Shown here: positions 1 to 9,371 of the stretch, one piece after another | Layout of the letters: each line of letters opens with the position of its first letter | How positions within the stretch are numbered: position 1 is the stretch's first letter | From: Thermoanaerobaculia bacterium | GTDB lineage: Bacteria > Acidobacteriota > Thermoanaerobaculia > Gp7-AA8 | Length of the DNA: 64,000 bases | Reading direction: 5' to 3' | Assembly (NCBI GenBank): GCA_017883205.1 | Contig: JADGNZ010000001.1 | Span: 124,001-188,000 of the forward strand | Program-made: the position numbers and the translations under genes | The notes under the pieces: model-generated | The model's database searches: none | What the model saw: only the letters and a program-made list of their open reading frames with translations | What the model was told of the DNA's origin: nothing

Positions 1-2
1 TG

Positions 3-497
3 GTTGCGCGCGAGCAGCAGATCAACAAGCTGGCCTCTGCCAACCCTTCATTCACCGGTGACCTTCTGCGCACCGAGCTAGTGAAGACGCACAAGCTCGT
101 CGAGTCGTTTCTGGAGATGGCGCTGACCGTGAACCGCTACGAAAACTACCTCGGCACAGTGGACGTAGATGCGCTCGAGCGCGATCGGGAGCGCTGGCAC
201 GACCGATCGATCGCACAGCAGGCCAGTGCGCCCGAGCGAGACATTGCCCTTAAGAACTTTGCCGTGATCCAGAAGCGCGTCGAGCGCGTTCACGAGATTG
301 GCCGCTACCTCGGCGTCGCCCGCGCGCAACTCGATCTCATCGAGAACTCGTTCCAGCTCATCGCCGATCAGATCGTGACCATGCAGTCGCCCAACGAGCT
401 GTCCGGACAACTCGACGATCTGCTCGACGGCGTCGATTCCATCCGCCAGACCGCGATCGACACCGAGAAACTACTCAACGGAACGGAGAGCGTATGA
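3..497 (+). CDS. Helical hypothetical protein, 5' end cut off by the window edge
   Basis: The reading frame is open from base 3 with no stop, so the true start lies outside the window; an internal GTG at 81 is not needed as a start. The visible 164 residues are charged and alpha-helical, with coiled-coil character and no recognised motif. The stop overlaps the ATG of the downstream AAA+ ATPase (ATGA at 494-497), which indicates one operon and translational coupling. Inference: a partner or adaptor of that ATPase. Its family is not recognised. Confidence 0.75.
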   Translation, partial: VAREQQINKLASANPSFTGDLLRTELVKTHKLVESFLEMALTVNRYENYLGTVDVDALERDRERWHDRSIAQQASAPERDIALKNFAVIQKRVERVHEIGRYLGVARAQLDLIENSFQLIADQIVTMQSPNELSGQLDDLLDGVDSIRQTAIDTEKLLNGTESV

Positions 498-2323
498 CGA
501 AAGCCATCCTTCCGAGTTGGGCCGATGAGCTACGCAGCCGCTACCTGCGGAGCGAGGCCTCCATCTTCGTCCTGCACGGCAACGTGTATGACGCGGTGAT
601 CAGCGACGGCCGCATCGTCACTCTCACCGAGTTCCTCGGCGAAGTTCTACTCGATCAGTCGAAAGAAACGATCGCGGTTTACAACGTCGCCACGGGCGTT
701 CGTTTCCTTAAGCGTGCACCTACAGTCAACGTCGACGAGGCGCTTCTCTCCGGCGATAAACCGCGCGTTCTGGCGGCACTCGAGCGCTTGCTGGTGGGCG
801 GCACGAGGACGGCGGTCATCCTCGAATATGCGGAAGCGATCGCTCCCGCCGGCGATCCCAACTTTCAGAGCGAAGCGGATCGCGCCGCGCTCGTGACGTT
901 GCACCGCTGGTCGTTCCTGGAAGAGATCGAGCGCAGCGACAACATCGTCATCCTCATCGCCGAAAATCTGACCGAGCTTGCGTCGAAGCTCGTCTCCAAT
1001 CCGCGCGTGGCCGTCGTCGAGCTGCCGATGCCCGATCGCGAGGAGCGCAATGCCGCGGTCCGCGTCGCGGACAAGCGTCTCGATGACAAGGATGTCGCAC
1101 GCTACGGGGAGATCACGGCCGGGCTCAAGGCGATCCAGATCATCTCGATCCTCACGCCTCCGCCTGCGAGCGAGGAGGAATCGCGCCAGCGCGAGGACTT
1201 CATCACCAGCATTCTCACGGGTCCCGACACCGCCGAGCGCGCGAAGAAGATTGCCGCGTTGACAGCCGGTCTCAGTCACGACGAGATCGCGAAGTTGATC
1301 GCCCCCGGGGCGCAGCCTGCCAGCATTCCGCAGGATCGCGATGCCCGCGCCCGCAAAGAAGTCGATGCGCTCATCGCGCACCGCAAGCGCGAGATTCTCG
1401 AGCGCGAGTGTTTCGGTCTGATCGAGTTCGTCGAACCGGCGCACGGATTCGAGGTCGTCGGTGGGATGGACGAGGTCAAGAAGGATCTTCTCGTCATCGC
1501 CAACAGCATCCGCAACGGCGAGACATCGCGTGTTCCGATGGGCGTGCTCTTCACCGGACCCATGGGAACGGGGAAGACGTTCGTGGCCGAGGCGTTCGCG
1601 CGCGAGTGCGGGCTGACGACGATCAAGCTGAAGAACTTCCGCTCGAAGTGGGTGGGCGCCACGGAGGGAAATCTCGAGAAGATTCTGAACGTGATCCGCG
1701 CCATCGGACAGGTCGTCGTCATCATCGACGAAGGCGACCGCGCTTTCGGAAATACGGATGGCGAAGGCGACGGCGGGACGTCGTCCCGGGTCATTGCCCG
1801 CATCAAGGAGTTCATGTCGGACACGTCGAATCGTGGACGAATCCTTTTCCTGGTGATGACGAACCGGCCCGATAAGCTGGACGTCGATCTCAAACGCGCC
1901 GGCCGTCTCGATCGCAAGATCCCGTTCCTCTATTCGCAGACCGCGGAAGAGGTGGAAGCCGTCGCCAACGCGCTCCTGAAGAAAAACGCCATCGTCACGG
2001 CCGTCAACTTCGTCGCTCTGCGCGAGAACTTTTCCCAGAAGCTCATCGGCTACAGCAACGCCGACGTCGAAGCGGTCATCCTGATGGCGAACGACGACGC
2101 CGCGCGCGCCGGCGCGACCACAGTCTCGGCCGACAACTTCACACACGCCGCGTCCGACTATTTCCCAAGCCGCGATTCCGAAATGCTGGAGTACATGGAG
2201 CTGCTCGCCGTCTTCGAATCGTCGAGCCGGCGACTGCTGCCTCCGAAGTACGCCGCGATGACGCCCGACGAGCTCGACCTGCGAATGCGCGCGCTGCGCG
2301 CGGTCGTTGGCTCGCGGCGTTGA
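494..2323 (+). CDS. Two-domain AAA+ ATPase, Ycf46-like layout
   Basis: This 609-residue protein has a canonical AAA+ module in its second half: Walker A GPMGTGKT at about 355-362, Walker B IIDEGD at about 410-415, a sensor-1-like segment [10 protein letters not shown], and an RAGRLDRKI segment typical of AAA proteins. The first half looks like a degenerate AAA fold: it has a Walker-B-like strand (AVILEYAE) and a sensor-like strand ([11 protein letters not shown]) but no P-loop. That layout, an inactive then an active AAA domain, resembles Ycf46-type proteins. It starts on an ATGA overlap with the upstream helical protein. The substrate is unknown; remodelling of a protein complex is an inference. 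Confidence 0.8.
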   Translation: MTKAILPSWADELRSRYLRSEASIFVLHGNVYDAVISDGRIVTLTEFLGEVLLDQSKETIAVYNVATGVRFLKRAPTVNVDEALLSGDKPRVLAALERLLVGGTRTAVILEYAEAIAPAGDPNFQSEADRAALVTLHRWSFLEEIERSDNIVILIAENLTELASKLVSNPRVAVVELPMPDREERNAAVRVADKRLDDKDVARYGEITAGLKAIQIISILTPPPASEEESRQREDFITSILTGPDTAERAKKIAALTAGLSHDEIAKLIAPGAQPASIPQDRDARARKEVDALIAHRKREILERECFGLIEFVEPAHGFEVVGGMDEVKKDLLVIANSIRNGETSRVPMGVLFTGPMGTGKTFVAEAFARECGLTTIKLKNFRSKWVGATEGNLEKILNVIRAIGQVVVIIDEGDRAFGNTDGEGDGGTSSRVIARIKEFMSDTSNRGRILFLVMTNRPDKLDVDLKRAGRLDRKIPFLYSQTAEEVEAVANALLKKNAIVTAVNFVALRENFSQKLIGYSNADVEAVILMANDDAARAGATTVSADNFTHAASDYFPSRDSEMLEYMELLAVFESSSRRLLPPKYAAMTPDELDLRMRALRAVVGSRR

Positions 2324-2621
2324 CGTTACCGCGGTTCGCGATCTGCTGCTTGAGCTCCGCGATCTGTGTCTTGATCTACCCAGTACCGAGTCGATGAAAA
2401 CGAGTCTGCTTTCGACGATATCAAGTCGGCCTTCCAACGCGCGCGAATCCGGCGTTGAGTGCCTGAAACTCCGACTCCAGACGATCGAGTCGGACATATA
2501 CACCGTCGAACAAGGTGTTGACGTGGTCGAAGCGCTTGTCAATGTGCTCCACGAAAGACGTCATCTCGTCGCGCACGATTAGTCTCAGGTTCTGCAGCAG
2601 CTCGCTCGCTTCCATCGTCAC
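2324..2621 (-). pseudogene. Small coiled-coil protein gene broken by two frame changes
   Basis: On the minus strand an ORF begins at 2621 (MTMEASELLQNLRLIVRDEM) and reads a helical coiled coil up to a stop at 2421. The heptad-like protein continues in a second frame (ALEGRLDIVESRLVFIDSVL) and then in the third (IKTQIAELKQQIANRGN), down to the end of the AAA+ gene. Three consecutive in-character segments in three frames indicate a real coding ancestor with two indels, or two sequencing errors. It fills the 386-base gap between the ATPase gene and glutamate dehydrogenase. Function is unknown. Confidence 0.5.
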
Positions 2622-2709
2622 GAATGCTACCTCGGCCCGAGTCTACTGTCATATTCTCTACTCCATGTAGCGTGGTATCGTTTTCGTTCTCAGCAAACAG
2701 GAGGGGTCC

Positions 2710-4038
2710 ATGGGCGAACGCGCGGTGCGTGAAACGACTCCCATCCCGGTAGAGAGCTCCGAAAATCTCAACTCCTATGCCATTGCGCAGGCGCAGTTCG
2801 ATACTGCGGCGCAGTACCTTGATATCCCGGCTGGGTTGCGCGACCATCTGCGCCACACGAGCCGTCTGACGACCGTCGAGTTTCCGATCGAGGAGGACGA
2901 CGGTACGGTGAAGACTTACACCGGCTATCGCGCGCTGCACTCGCGCGTGCGTGGGCCGGGCAAGGGTGGGATTCGCTATCACCCCGACGTCACTGCCGAT
3001 GAAGTGCGCGCGCTTGCGTCGTGGATGACGTGGAAGTGCGCGGTGGCCGATATCCCTTTCGGCGGCGCGAAGGGTGGTGTCGTCTGCGATCCGAAGAAGC
3101 TCTCGCGCTCGGAGCTTCGCAAGATCACGCGGCGCTTCGTCGTCGAGCTCGGCGACACCATCGGACCGCACACCGACATCCCGGCGCCCGACGTCAACAC
3201 CACTGCCGAGACGATGGCCTGGATCTACGACACGTACGACATGATGCATCCGGGCAAAAACAATCTTCCGGTCGTCACGGGCAAGCCGGTGGGCATGGGC
3301 GGCTCGCTCGGGCGCAACGAGGCGACAGCGCGCGGTTGTCTCTTCATCACCAAGAGGGCCATCGAGCAGGGTGTCGTTCCGGGGCTTGACTCGCTCACGG
3401 GCGCGCGCGTCGTCATTCAAGGCTTTGGCAATGCCGGCTCGATCGCGGCACAGCTCTTCCGCGATGCCGGAGCCACGATCATTGCTGTCAGCGATTCGAC
3501 CGGAGGCATCTTCTGTGCCGACGGAATCAATCCGGAGATGGCCATCGCACACAAGCAGCAGTCCGGTTCCGTCGTCGGTCTGCCCGGCACGACAACGGTC
3601 ACAAACGATGATCTGCTGCACATCGACTGCGATGTGCTGATTCCCGCGGCGTTCGAAAACCAGATTCGCGCCGACAACGCGGACGGCGTCAGCGCGAAAC
3701 TCATCGCCGAGGCGGCGAACGGACCGACGACTCCCGCGGCGGACAAGATTCTCTTCGCCCGAGGCATCCCGGTGATTCCGGACATCCTCGCAAACTCCGG
3801 CGGCGTGACGGTCAGCTACTTCGAGTGGGTTCAAAACATCGAGAATGAGCACTGGAGCGAGGATCAGGTCAACGCCCACCTGCGCACGAAGATGGAAGCG
3901 GCGACCGACGCTGTGCTGAAGATGCAGATCGAGATCCGGGATCGCAATGGCGCTGACGTCGACCTGCGTACCGCGGCGTTCGCGACTGCCATCAAGCGAG
4001 TGGCGACGCTTGCTCTGGCGAGGGGCATATGGCCGTGA
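2710..4038 (+). CDS. gdhA: Glu/Leu/Phe/Val family glutamate dehydrogenase
   Basis: It catalyses reversible oxidative deamination of glutamate to 2-oxoglutarate and ammonia in the cytoplasm. The 442-residue length is normal for hexameric bacterial enzymes. PFGGAKGGV (from about residue 116) is the conserved lysine-containing substrate region. IPAPDVNTTAETMAW is the adjacent family block, QGFGNAGS (about 236) is the dinucleotide-binding loop, and ILANSGGVTVSYFEWVQN is the C-terminal signature. A strong Shine-Dalgarno site (AGGAGGGG) lies just before ATG 2710. Leu/Phe/Val dehydrogenases are usually shorter, so glutamate is the best-supported substrate; cofactor preference cannot be read from the sequence alone. 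Confidence 0.93.
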   Translation: MGERAVRETTPIPVESSENLNSYAIAQAQFDTAAQYLDIPAGLRDHLRHTSRLTTVEFPIEEDDGTVKTYTGYRALHSRVRGPGKGGIRYHPDVTADEVRALASWMTWKCAVADIPFGGAKGGVVCDPKKLSRSELRKITRRFVVELGDTIGPHTDIPAPDVNTTAETMAWIYDTYDMMHPGKNNLPVVTGKPVGMGGSLGRNEATARGCLFITKRAIEQGVVPGLDSLTGARVVIQGFGNAGSIAAQLFRDAGATIIAVSDSTGGIFCADGINPEMAIAHKQQSGSVVGLPGTTTVTNDDLLHIDCDVLIPAAFENQIRADNADGVSAKLIAEAANGPTTPAADKILFARGIPVIPDILANSGGVTVSYFEWVQNIENEHWSEDQVNAHLRTKMEAATDAVLKMQIEIRDRNGADVDLRTAAFATAIKRVATLALARGIWP

Positions 4039-4304
4039 AACGGGGTGTGGGGAGTGGGGGGCCGGGTGTGGGAGAGAAAAAGACGGAGCGGGTTGCTGTC
4101 TGGCTCACGCCGCCGCAGGTTGCGTGGATCAAATCGAAGAAGAATGCATCGGAGACGATGCGGGCGCTCGTCACGGAGGCGATGAATCTCGAGCTTTTGA
4201 AAGAGAGCGTGAAGCGAGGCGCGCGTCCCGTACCTTCAGAAGCTGCGCGGCCACGCTCACCGCAATCTCGTAAGGGTGGTTCGTCCCGAGGGCGAGGCCG
4301 ATAG
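4029..4304 (+). CDS. Small basic hypothetical protein
   Basis: This 91-residue ORF starts inside the last codons of glutamate dehydrogenase and runs 134 bases into the convergent xdhC gene. The middle (ERVAVWLTPPQVAWIKSKKN) and the following helical stretch look like genuine protein, loosely like a ribbon-helix-helix or a short DNA-binding regulator. The C-terminal tail is low-complexity Arg/Ser/Gly and overlaps xdhC, so it may be fortuitous. The first codons contain a G-rich run that could form a quadruplex. Existence is uncertain and function is unknown. Confidence 0.4.
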   Translation: MAVKRGVGSGGPGVGEKKTERVAVWLTPPQVAWIKSKKNASETMRALVTEAMNLELLKESVKRGARPVPSEAARPRSPQSRKGGSSRGRGR

Positions 4305-4989
4305 GGCAGTAGAACGCACGCTTCGCTTCGTCCGGCAGCCCAGCCTCGTCGATGTCGCGCCGCAAAATGTTGGCTTTCGCGTCGCTGCCAATCACGCCGA
4401 GGTATGGGAAGGAACGGGTGCGCAGGATCTCCAGCAGGATCGGTTTGTCGGTCGTGTGCCCCATCGTCATCAGCAGGACGAACGCATCATCCGGCAACGT
4501 CTTCACCAGCGAGGGCATGTCGGACGACAGCGTCTTTGTCAGTTTCGGTGAGTCGGGAAGCTTCGCCAGCCACTCCTCGCGTGGATCGATGCAGGTGACG
4601 TGGCAGTCGAGGTGAACGAGCACGTTGACGACCGCGTTTGCCACGTGGCCGGCGCCAAACACGACGATGCACCAGCGGCCGACGTTGTGCGATTCGAAGT
4701 AGAGCTTGACGATGCCGCCGCAGGTCATGCCCACGTCTTTGGCAAGGTTCCATTGCGCGAATTTCGTCGTCTCCGCCGCTTCTCCGCGCAGCATCGCCTG
4801 CGCCTCGGCGATCGCTTTGGTCTCCACCTTGCCACCGCCAACCGTTCCAAAGCGGAGTCCGGAGGCGGTGACGATCATCTTCGCGCCGCGATCCTGTGGC
4901 ACGCTGCCGGCCGTGTCGACGACGGTGACGACGACGAGCGGCGTCTCGGCTGCCATCAGCTCGTTCAGCGCCTCGAAGAAGGTTGGCAT
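4171..4989 (-). CDS. xdhC: XdhC/CoxI family molybdenum-enzyme maturation factor
   Basis: XdhC-family proteins bind molybdenum cofactor and help insert it, after sulfuration, into xanthine dehydrogenase and related hydroxylases. The ~272-residue protein has the N-terminal XdhC/CoxI block (VVTVVDTAGSVPQDRGAKM; a CGG motif in VGMTCGGIVKL) and a C-terminal Rossmann-like domain (VVFGAGHVA, then a GVIGSDAK region). ATG 4989 is preferred over the GTG one codon upstream. No xanthine dehydrogenase subunits are nearby, so the client enzyme is encoded elsewhere. Confidence 0.85.
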   Translation of the reverse strand: MPTFFEALNELMAAETPLVVVTVVDTAGSVPQDRGAKMIVTASGLRFGTVGGGKVETKAIAEAQAMLRGEAAETTKFAQWNLAKDVGMTCGGIVKLYFESHNVGRWCIVVFGAGHVANAVVNVLVHLDCHVTCIDPREEWLAKLPDSPKLTKTLSSDMPSLVKTLPDDAFVLLMTMGHTTDKPILLEILRTRSFPYLGVIGSDAKANILRRDIDEAGLPDEAKRAFYCPIGLALGTNHPYEIAVSVAAQLLKVRDARLASRSLSKARDSSPP

Positions 4990-5093
4990 CACGCGATTGT
5001 AGGACGGAGCTGCGATCAGAGCGCGCGGCTCATCTCAGATGTTGAAGGCCTCGAGAACGGCGTCGAAGTCGCCGTCCGCCAGTATCCGAAACG

Positions 5094-5633
5094 TCACCAC
5101 CCGCTGCGCTCGCGCAGGGATGTGATGTGCGCGACGTGATGCCGGCCATGCCACGCGTACATGGCGACGAGCGTGTCGAGCGTCATTACACCGTGCTCGG
5201 GATGGAAAAGCGTTCGCGCGAAATCGTCAGCGGTCAGCGCCCGGAGTATGCGCACCCAGCGGTCGTGCAGTGCCTCGAGCAGCGTGAGCGAGACCGCGAC
5301 CGGCGTGTCGCGTACGTCGTTCAGTTTCGCCCAAGCCGCCTCGTCGTACGGCCTGATCGTCGGTTCGTTTTCCGTCAGCGCCAGCTTCACGCGCGTGTAG
5401 GCGTTCATATGCGAGTCGGGAACGTGATGAACGACCTGCCGGACCGTCCAGCCGCCGTCGCGATAAGGCGTGTCGAGCTGTGACTCGGTGAGACCCTCGA
5501 CCGCCTCGCGCATGCGGGCAGGGACTGCGGCGATCTGATCGATGAATGTGCTCCTCTCTTCGGCCGTGTGCGGCGTCGTGGAGCGGTCGAATTTTCCGAC
5601 GGGATAGCGGAGATCGATTTGCGTGTCGCTCAT
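5094..5633 (-). CDS. DinB/YfiT-like putative metal-dependent enzyme (BstA type)
   Basis: The ~179-residue protein follows the DinB-superfamily four-helix pattern with three metal-site histidines: one in RQVVHHVPDSH and two in WHGRHHVAHI. The YPVGKFD N-terminus and GWTVRQVVHHV block match the YfiT subgroup, in which bacillithiol S-transferases (BstA) are found. The substrate here is not shown, and whether this organism makes bacillithiol is unknown. ATG 5633 is preferred to the upstream TTG. It forms a minus-strand run with the lytic transglycosylase and xdhC genes, though the gaps do not prove an operon. Confidence 0.8.
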   Translation of the reverse strand: MSDTQIDLRYPVGKFDRSTTPHTAEERSTFIDQIAAVPARMREAVEGLTESQLDTPYRDGGWTVRQVVHHVPDSHMNAYTRVKLALTENEPTIRPYDEAAWAKLNDVRDTPVAVSLTLLEALHDRWVRILRALTADDFARTLFHPEHGVMTLDTLVAMYAWHGRHHVAHITSLRERSGW

Positions 5634-5683
5634 GGTTTGCAAAGTCTAACCTGAGCGAAGCGCGCGGTCCCGTGAAAGGGGGA

Positions 5684-6340
5684 CTACCGCTTCAACGCCA
5701 TCTCGTACGCTGCGCGAACCGTCCGTACGTAGTCTTTCGTCTCGCGAAATGGCGGCACGCCGTTATAGCGCTGCACCGCCCCGGGACCGGCGTTGTAGGC
5801 GGCCAGCGTGAGGTCGAGATCACCATGGAACGTATCGAGGAGCGTGCGGAGATAGTGAACGCCGCCGAAGACGTTCTCGCGCGCGTCGAAGGCGTTTCGC
5901 ACGCCGGCGTACCGCGCCGTCGCAGGCATCAACTGCATCACACCGACCGCGCCGGCAGGTGAAACTGCGTCAGGATTGTATGCCGACTCACGCGCCGCGA
6001 TCGCCGCAACGAGGCGGGGATCGACGCCATGGTGCTTCGAGGCGTCCGCGATGAGCGCCGACAGGTACGCCGGCATCGGCGCCGTCACACGCGCTCCGGA
6101 GTCGAACAGCGCGTTGCCGAACGGCGTGTAGTGCAAAGCCCTTGGAGCGGTGCGCAGCGTGAAGAGCGCCTGCCGGATATCGCCGAAGAAGCGATACGCG
6201 GTGACGCCGCGTCGATCGTTGCGAATCTCGACGCGGCCGGCTTGGCGGATGTGAGCGGAAGGCACATCCCTCGCGCTGAAATCACCGGCGGCCACAGAGG
6301 TGGCGACGAACGCTGCGGTGAGTACAAATAAAGTTCGCAA
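5684..6340 (-). CDS. Secreted lytic transglycosylase, SLT/LysM-less type
   Basis: It cleaves the MurNAc-GlcNAc bond in peptidoglycan with formation of 1,6-anhydro-MurNAc. The 218-residue protein has a cleavable signal peptide at 1-19. The C-terminal SLT domain has the catalytic glutamate at about 118 (ARESAYNPDAVSPAGAVGVM), the GVMQLMP block and the AYNAGPGAV motif. The start is apparently TTG at 6340. It is divergent from the amidohydrolase gene with a gap of only about 50 bases, so both promoters would sit there. No LysM or SPOR domain is visible. Confidence 0.9.
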   Translation of the reverse strand: MRTLFVLTAAFVATSVAAGDFSARDVPSAHIRQAGRVEIRNDRRGVTAYRFFGDIRQALFTLRTAPRALHYTPFGNALFDSGARVTAPMPAYLSALIADASKHHGVDPRLVAAIAARESAYNPDAVSPAGAVGVMQLMPATARYAGVRNAFDARENVFGGVHYLRTLLDTFHGDLDLTLAAYNAGPGAVQRYNGVPPFRETKDYVRTVRAAYEMALKR

Positions 6341-6392
6341 GGGCTCTCAGCAACCCGCGTTCTGGAAGCCGCTATTCCGATACGATTCGCGC

Positions 6393-8072
6393 ATGCCGAT
6401 CGTGCGACCTGCCGCTGCGCTACTCTTCCTCGCGTTCACCGCCTGTACTATGCAATCTCCTCCAACCGACAACTCGATCAAGCCGTCAAGCGAGACCATT
6501 TTCGAAGGCGGCACGGTGCTGGCCGGTCCCTCGCAGCGTCCGCAGGCAAACTGGTCCGTGGTCGCCGCGAGCGGGAGCATCGTCGCTGCCGGACCCGCCG
6601 ACGCGATCCGTGCCGCCCATCCCAACGCGCGCATCGTCGACGTTCGCGGCACGACTGTGATGCCGGGACTCACCGACGCTCACGGCCATCTCTATGGACT
6701 CGGCCTTTCGCTCGATACCGTCAACGTCATCGGCACCGCGTCGTACGATGAGGTGATCGCCAAGGTTCGCGACCGCGCACAACGCGCCAGCGCCGGCGAT
6801 TGGATTCTCGGGCGCGGCTGGGATCAGAATCACTGGCCGGGCAAGCAGTTCCCGACTGCCGCACCGCTCGATACGGCAATCTCCGATCATCCCGTCTGGA
6901 TCCGCCGCGTCGACGGCCATGCCGGCATCGCCAACAGCGCTGCCATGCGCGCGGCTGGCGTCACGGCGGTGACGCCCGATCCGGAGGGTGGCCGCGTCCT
7001 GCGCGATGCTGCCGGCAATCCGACTGGCGTCTTCATCGACGGCGCGATGGCGCTCATCGATTCGAAAGTGCCGCCGCCGTCGCCGGAACTTCGCAAAGCG
7101 CGCGTGCTCGCTGCCGCGCAGGCGATCGCCGCGAACGGCCTCACCGAAATGCACGACGCCGGCGCGGAACAGGCCACGATCACGGCGATCCAGCAACTCA
7201 TCGACGAGCACAAGTTCCCGATCCGTGTTTATCTGATGCTCACAGACGAGCCCGCGCTTCTCGAATCGTGGTTCGCCCGCAAACCGCTCATCGGGTACGG
7301 CGACCGGCTCACGGTCCGCTCCGTGAAGATGTATGCCGACGGCGCCCTCGGCAGCCGTGGCGCCGCGCTGCTCGCACCCTACAGCGACGACCCTTCGAAC
7401 AGCGGACTTCTCATCAGCAAAACCGAGCACATGCTGGAAGTCGCGCGACGCGCCCGCGCCGCCGGTTACCAGGCCAACACGCACGCCATCGGCGACCGTG
7501 GCGTCCGCAATGTGATCGATACCTACGAGCAGGCGGGAGCAACGCCAGCCGATCGTTTCCGTATCGAGCATCTGCAGGTCGTCGCGCCGTCCGATTTTTC
7601 CCGCCTTGCGCCGCACGGCATCATCGCCTCGATGCAGCCAACGCACGCCACCTCCGACATGGGGTGGGCCGAAGATCGTCTCGGTAGCGAGCGGATCAAA
7701 GGCGCCTACGCCTGGCGCACCGTCCTCAATTCCGGCGCCCGCCTCGCCCTCGGCTCGGATTTCCCGGTCGAGTTTGTGAACCCGTTCTTCGGCATCTACA
7801 GCGCCGTCACCCGCCAGGATCAGAAAGGCAACCCTCCCGGAGGCTGGTATCCCGATCAAAAACTGACGCTTGCCGAAGCCGTCCGCGGCTTCACGTCCGA
7901 CGCCGCGTACGCCGCGTTCGAAGAGTCATCCCGCGGCACGATCGAGCCCGGCAAACTCGCCGACCTGACGATCGTCGAAGGCGATCTCTACGCCGCGCCG
8001 CAAGCGTCTCTCTTCGCGACGAAAGTACGTTACACGGTGGTGGGGGGTGAGGTGGTGTACGGAGCGAAGTAG
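6393..8072 (+). CDS. YtcJ-like amidohydrolase family 3 lipoprotein
   Basis: This is a metal-dependent amidohydrolase of about 559 residues. An N-terminal lipoprotein signal ends at FLAFTAC, so the mature enzyme is probably membrane-anchored outside the cytoplasm. Metal ligands are visible in TVMPGLTDAHGHLYGLG. Later conserved blocks are KMYADGALGSRGAALL, QANTHAIGDRGVRNVI, RIEHLQVV and GSDFPVEFVNPFFG, all typical of the YtcJ/AepA group. ATG 6393 is chosen because translation from the upstream ATG at 6300 would mask the lipoprotein signal and overlap the divergent transglycosylase gene. The substrate is unknown. Confidence 0.88.
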   Translation: MPIVRPAAALLFLAFTACTMQSPPTDNSIKPSSETIFEGGTVLAGPSQRPQANWSVVAASGSIVAAGPADAIRAAHPNARIVDVRGTTVMPGLTDAHGHLYGLGLSLDTVNVIGTASYDEVIAKVRDRAQRASAGDWILGRGWDQNHWPGKQFPTAAPLDTAISDHPVWIRRVDGHAGIANSAAMRAAGVTAVTPDPEGGRVLRDAAGNPTGVFIDGAMALIDSKVPPPSPELRKARVLAAAQAIAANGLTEMHDAGAEQATITAIQQLIDEHKFPIRVYLMLTDEPALLESWFARKPLIGYGDRLTVRSVKMYADGALGSRGAALLAPYSDDPSNSGLLISKTEHMLEVARRARAAGYQANTHAIGDRGVRNVIDTYEQAGATPADRFRIEHLQVVAPSDFSRLAPHGIIASMQPTHATSDMGWAEDRLGSERIKGAYAWRTVLNSGARLALGSDFPVEFVNPFFGIYSAVTRQDQKGNPPGGWYPDQKLTLAEAVRGFTSDAAYAAFEESSRGTIEPGKLADLTIVEGDLYAAPQASLFATKVRYTVVGGEVVYGAK

Positions 8073-8144
8073 AGCCCCGTTCAGGCAGGACACGATCCGA
8101 TGCACGGCCGCTCAAAGTGGTGGCCAGGATTAGGATCTCGAATC

Positions 8145-8345
8145 ATTTCGCGCGAAGCGCTTTGGAGTGCGGTGGCGCCAGCCACCGCTTTGAAACTCGC
8201 GTTCAAAGCTGAGAACCACCACGGCCAAGCAGGCCTGAATCAACAGTAACGCTCTCTTGAGTCTTGCAGCCCAGCCTGCGTCTAGAACCTAGTGTTCAAA
8301 AGCGGTGGCTGGCGCCACCGCAGTCCAAAGCGCTTCGCGCGAAAT
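8145..8345. repeat. Long inverted repeat, two 47-bp arms, MITE-like
   Basis: Bases 8145-8191 and 8299-8345 are reverse complements over 47 positions with one mismatch, separated by about 107 bases. The arms include TGGCGCCA and GCGCGAAGCGC palindromes. The element fills the gap between the amidohydrolase and PfkB genes, and its right arm ends ten bases from the PfkB stop. It could be a non-autonomous transposable element or a very strong bidirectional terminator. No second copy was noticed in the window. Confidence 0.7.
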
Positions 8346-8354
8346 CGAGCCGCC

Positions 8355-9272
8355 CTACTTTTCGTGATCCTCAAAATGCGTCAGCTTGCGGAACTCCTGG
8401 TAGCGCTCGTACACATCGTCGAGCGTGATCTCGCGCAGGCGGTCGAGTGAAAACTTTTCGACCGTGAACGACGCCAGAACGCTGCCGAAGACGATGGCGC
8501 GGCGCAGCTCGTGGTCCGACGCCTCAGAGCGCGAGGCCAGGTAGCCGAGGAAACCGCCCGCGAAGGTGTCGCCAGCGCCGGTCGGATCGAAGACGGCTTC
8601 GAGCGGATAGGCCGGGGCGGCAAAGACCGCATCCTTCGTAATCATCATGACGCCGTATTCGCCGCGTTTGATCACGAGCGTGCGCGGGCCAAGCGCGAGA
8701 ATCTGACGCGCTCCTTTGATCAAGTTTGCCTCCTGCGTGTACTGCCGCACCTCGGCCTCATTGATCACGACGAGGTCGACTTCGCGCAGGATGCGCGTGA
8801 GCGATTCCTTTGCGATGTCGATCCAGAGATTCATTGTGTCGAGCGCGACGACGCGCGGACGTTTGCACTGACGCAGGACGTCGAGCTGCAGGTCGGGCTG
8901 GATGTTGGCGAGGAACAGGACGTCCGGGCTTTGATGCCGCTCGCTCAACTGCGGTTTGAAATCGGCGAAGACGTTGAGCTGCGTGTCGCGGGTCTTAGCG
9001 ACGTTCAGATCGAAACCGTACTCGCCGCTCCAGAAGAACGTCTTCGCGCCGGCAACGCGTTGCAGGCCGTCGAGATTGACGCGGCGTCCGCGAAAGATCG
9101 CAAGATCATCGTCGCTGAAATCGTCGCCGACGACAGCCACGAGATCGACCTCCGAGAAGAACGATGCTGCGACCGAAAAATAGGTGGCTGATCCGCCCAG
9201 ACAACGGTCCACCTTCCCGAACGGAGTCTGAATCGCATCAAACGCAACGCTGCCAACGACGAGGATGCCCAT
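8355..9272 (-). CDS. PfkB-family carbohydrate/nucleoside kinase
   Basis: This is a ribokinase-fold ATP-dependent kinase of about 305 residues. It has the N-terminal GGSATYFSVAASFF block that contacts the substrate. The C-terminal signature DPTGAGDTFAGGFLGYLA contains the catalytic aspartate and the anion hole. ATG 9272 is chosen over the far upstream ATG because GGGAG lies about seven bases before it. The neighbouring MTAP-type phosphorylase suggests a nucleoside or ribose-phosphate salvage substrate; sequence alone does not decide between adenosine, ribose or another sugar. Confidence 0.87.
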   Translation of the reverse strand: MGILVVGSVAFDAIQTPFGKVDRCLGGSATYFSVAASFFSEVDLVAVVGDDFSDDDLAIFRGRRVNLDGLQRVAGAKTFFWSGEYGFDLNVAKTRDTQLNVFADFKPQLSERHQSPDVLFLANIQPDLQLDVLRQCKRPRVVALDTMNLWIDIAKESLTRILREVDLVVINEAEVRQYTQEANLIKGARQILALGPRTLVIKRGEYGVMMITKDAVFAAPAYPLEAVFDPTGAGDTFAGGFLGYLASRSEASDHELRRAIVFGSVLASFTVEKFSLDRLREITLDDVYERYQEFRKLTHFEDHEK

Positions 9273-9371
9273 GAGATCTCCCAGCGCAAGTTGCGCGGCG
9301 CGGAGAGTAGCGGGATTGGACCAAGGGAGCAACAAGGCCGCGGCCTGACTTCACCGGAGCTGAGGTCGGAG

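Noticed and set aside
647..2542. 631-codon minus-strand ORF opposite the AAA+ gene
   Set aside because: It mirrors a strongly supported plus-strand gene in high-GC DNA and shows no domain; only its first part holds remnants of the coiled-coil gene.
2539..3879. 446-codon ORF opposite glutamate dehydrogenase
   Set aside because: It is the antisense shadow of a gene with clear motifs, as are the long ORFs opposite the restriction enzyme (19022-20413) and the methyltransferase (22670-24043).
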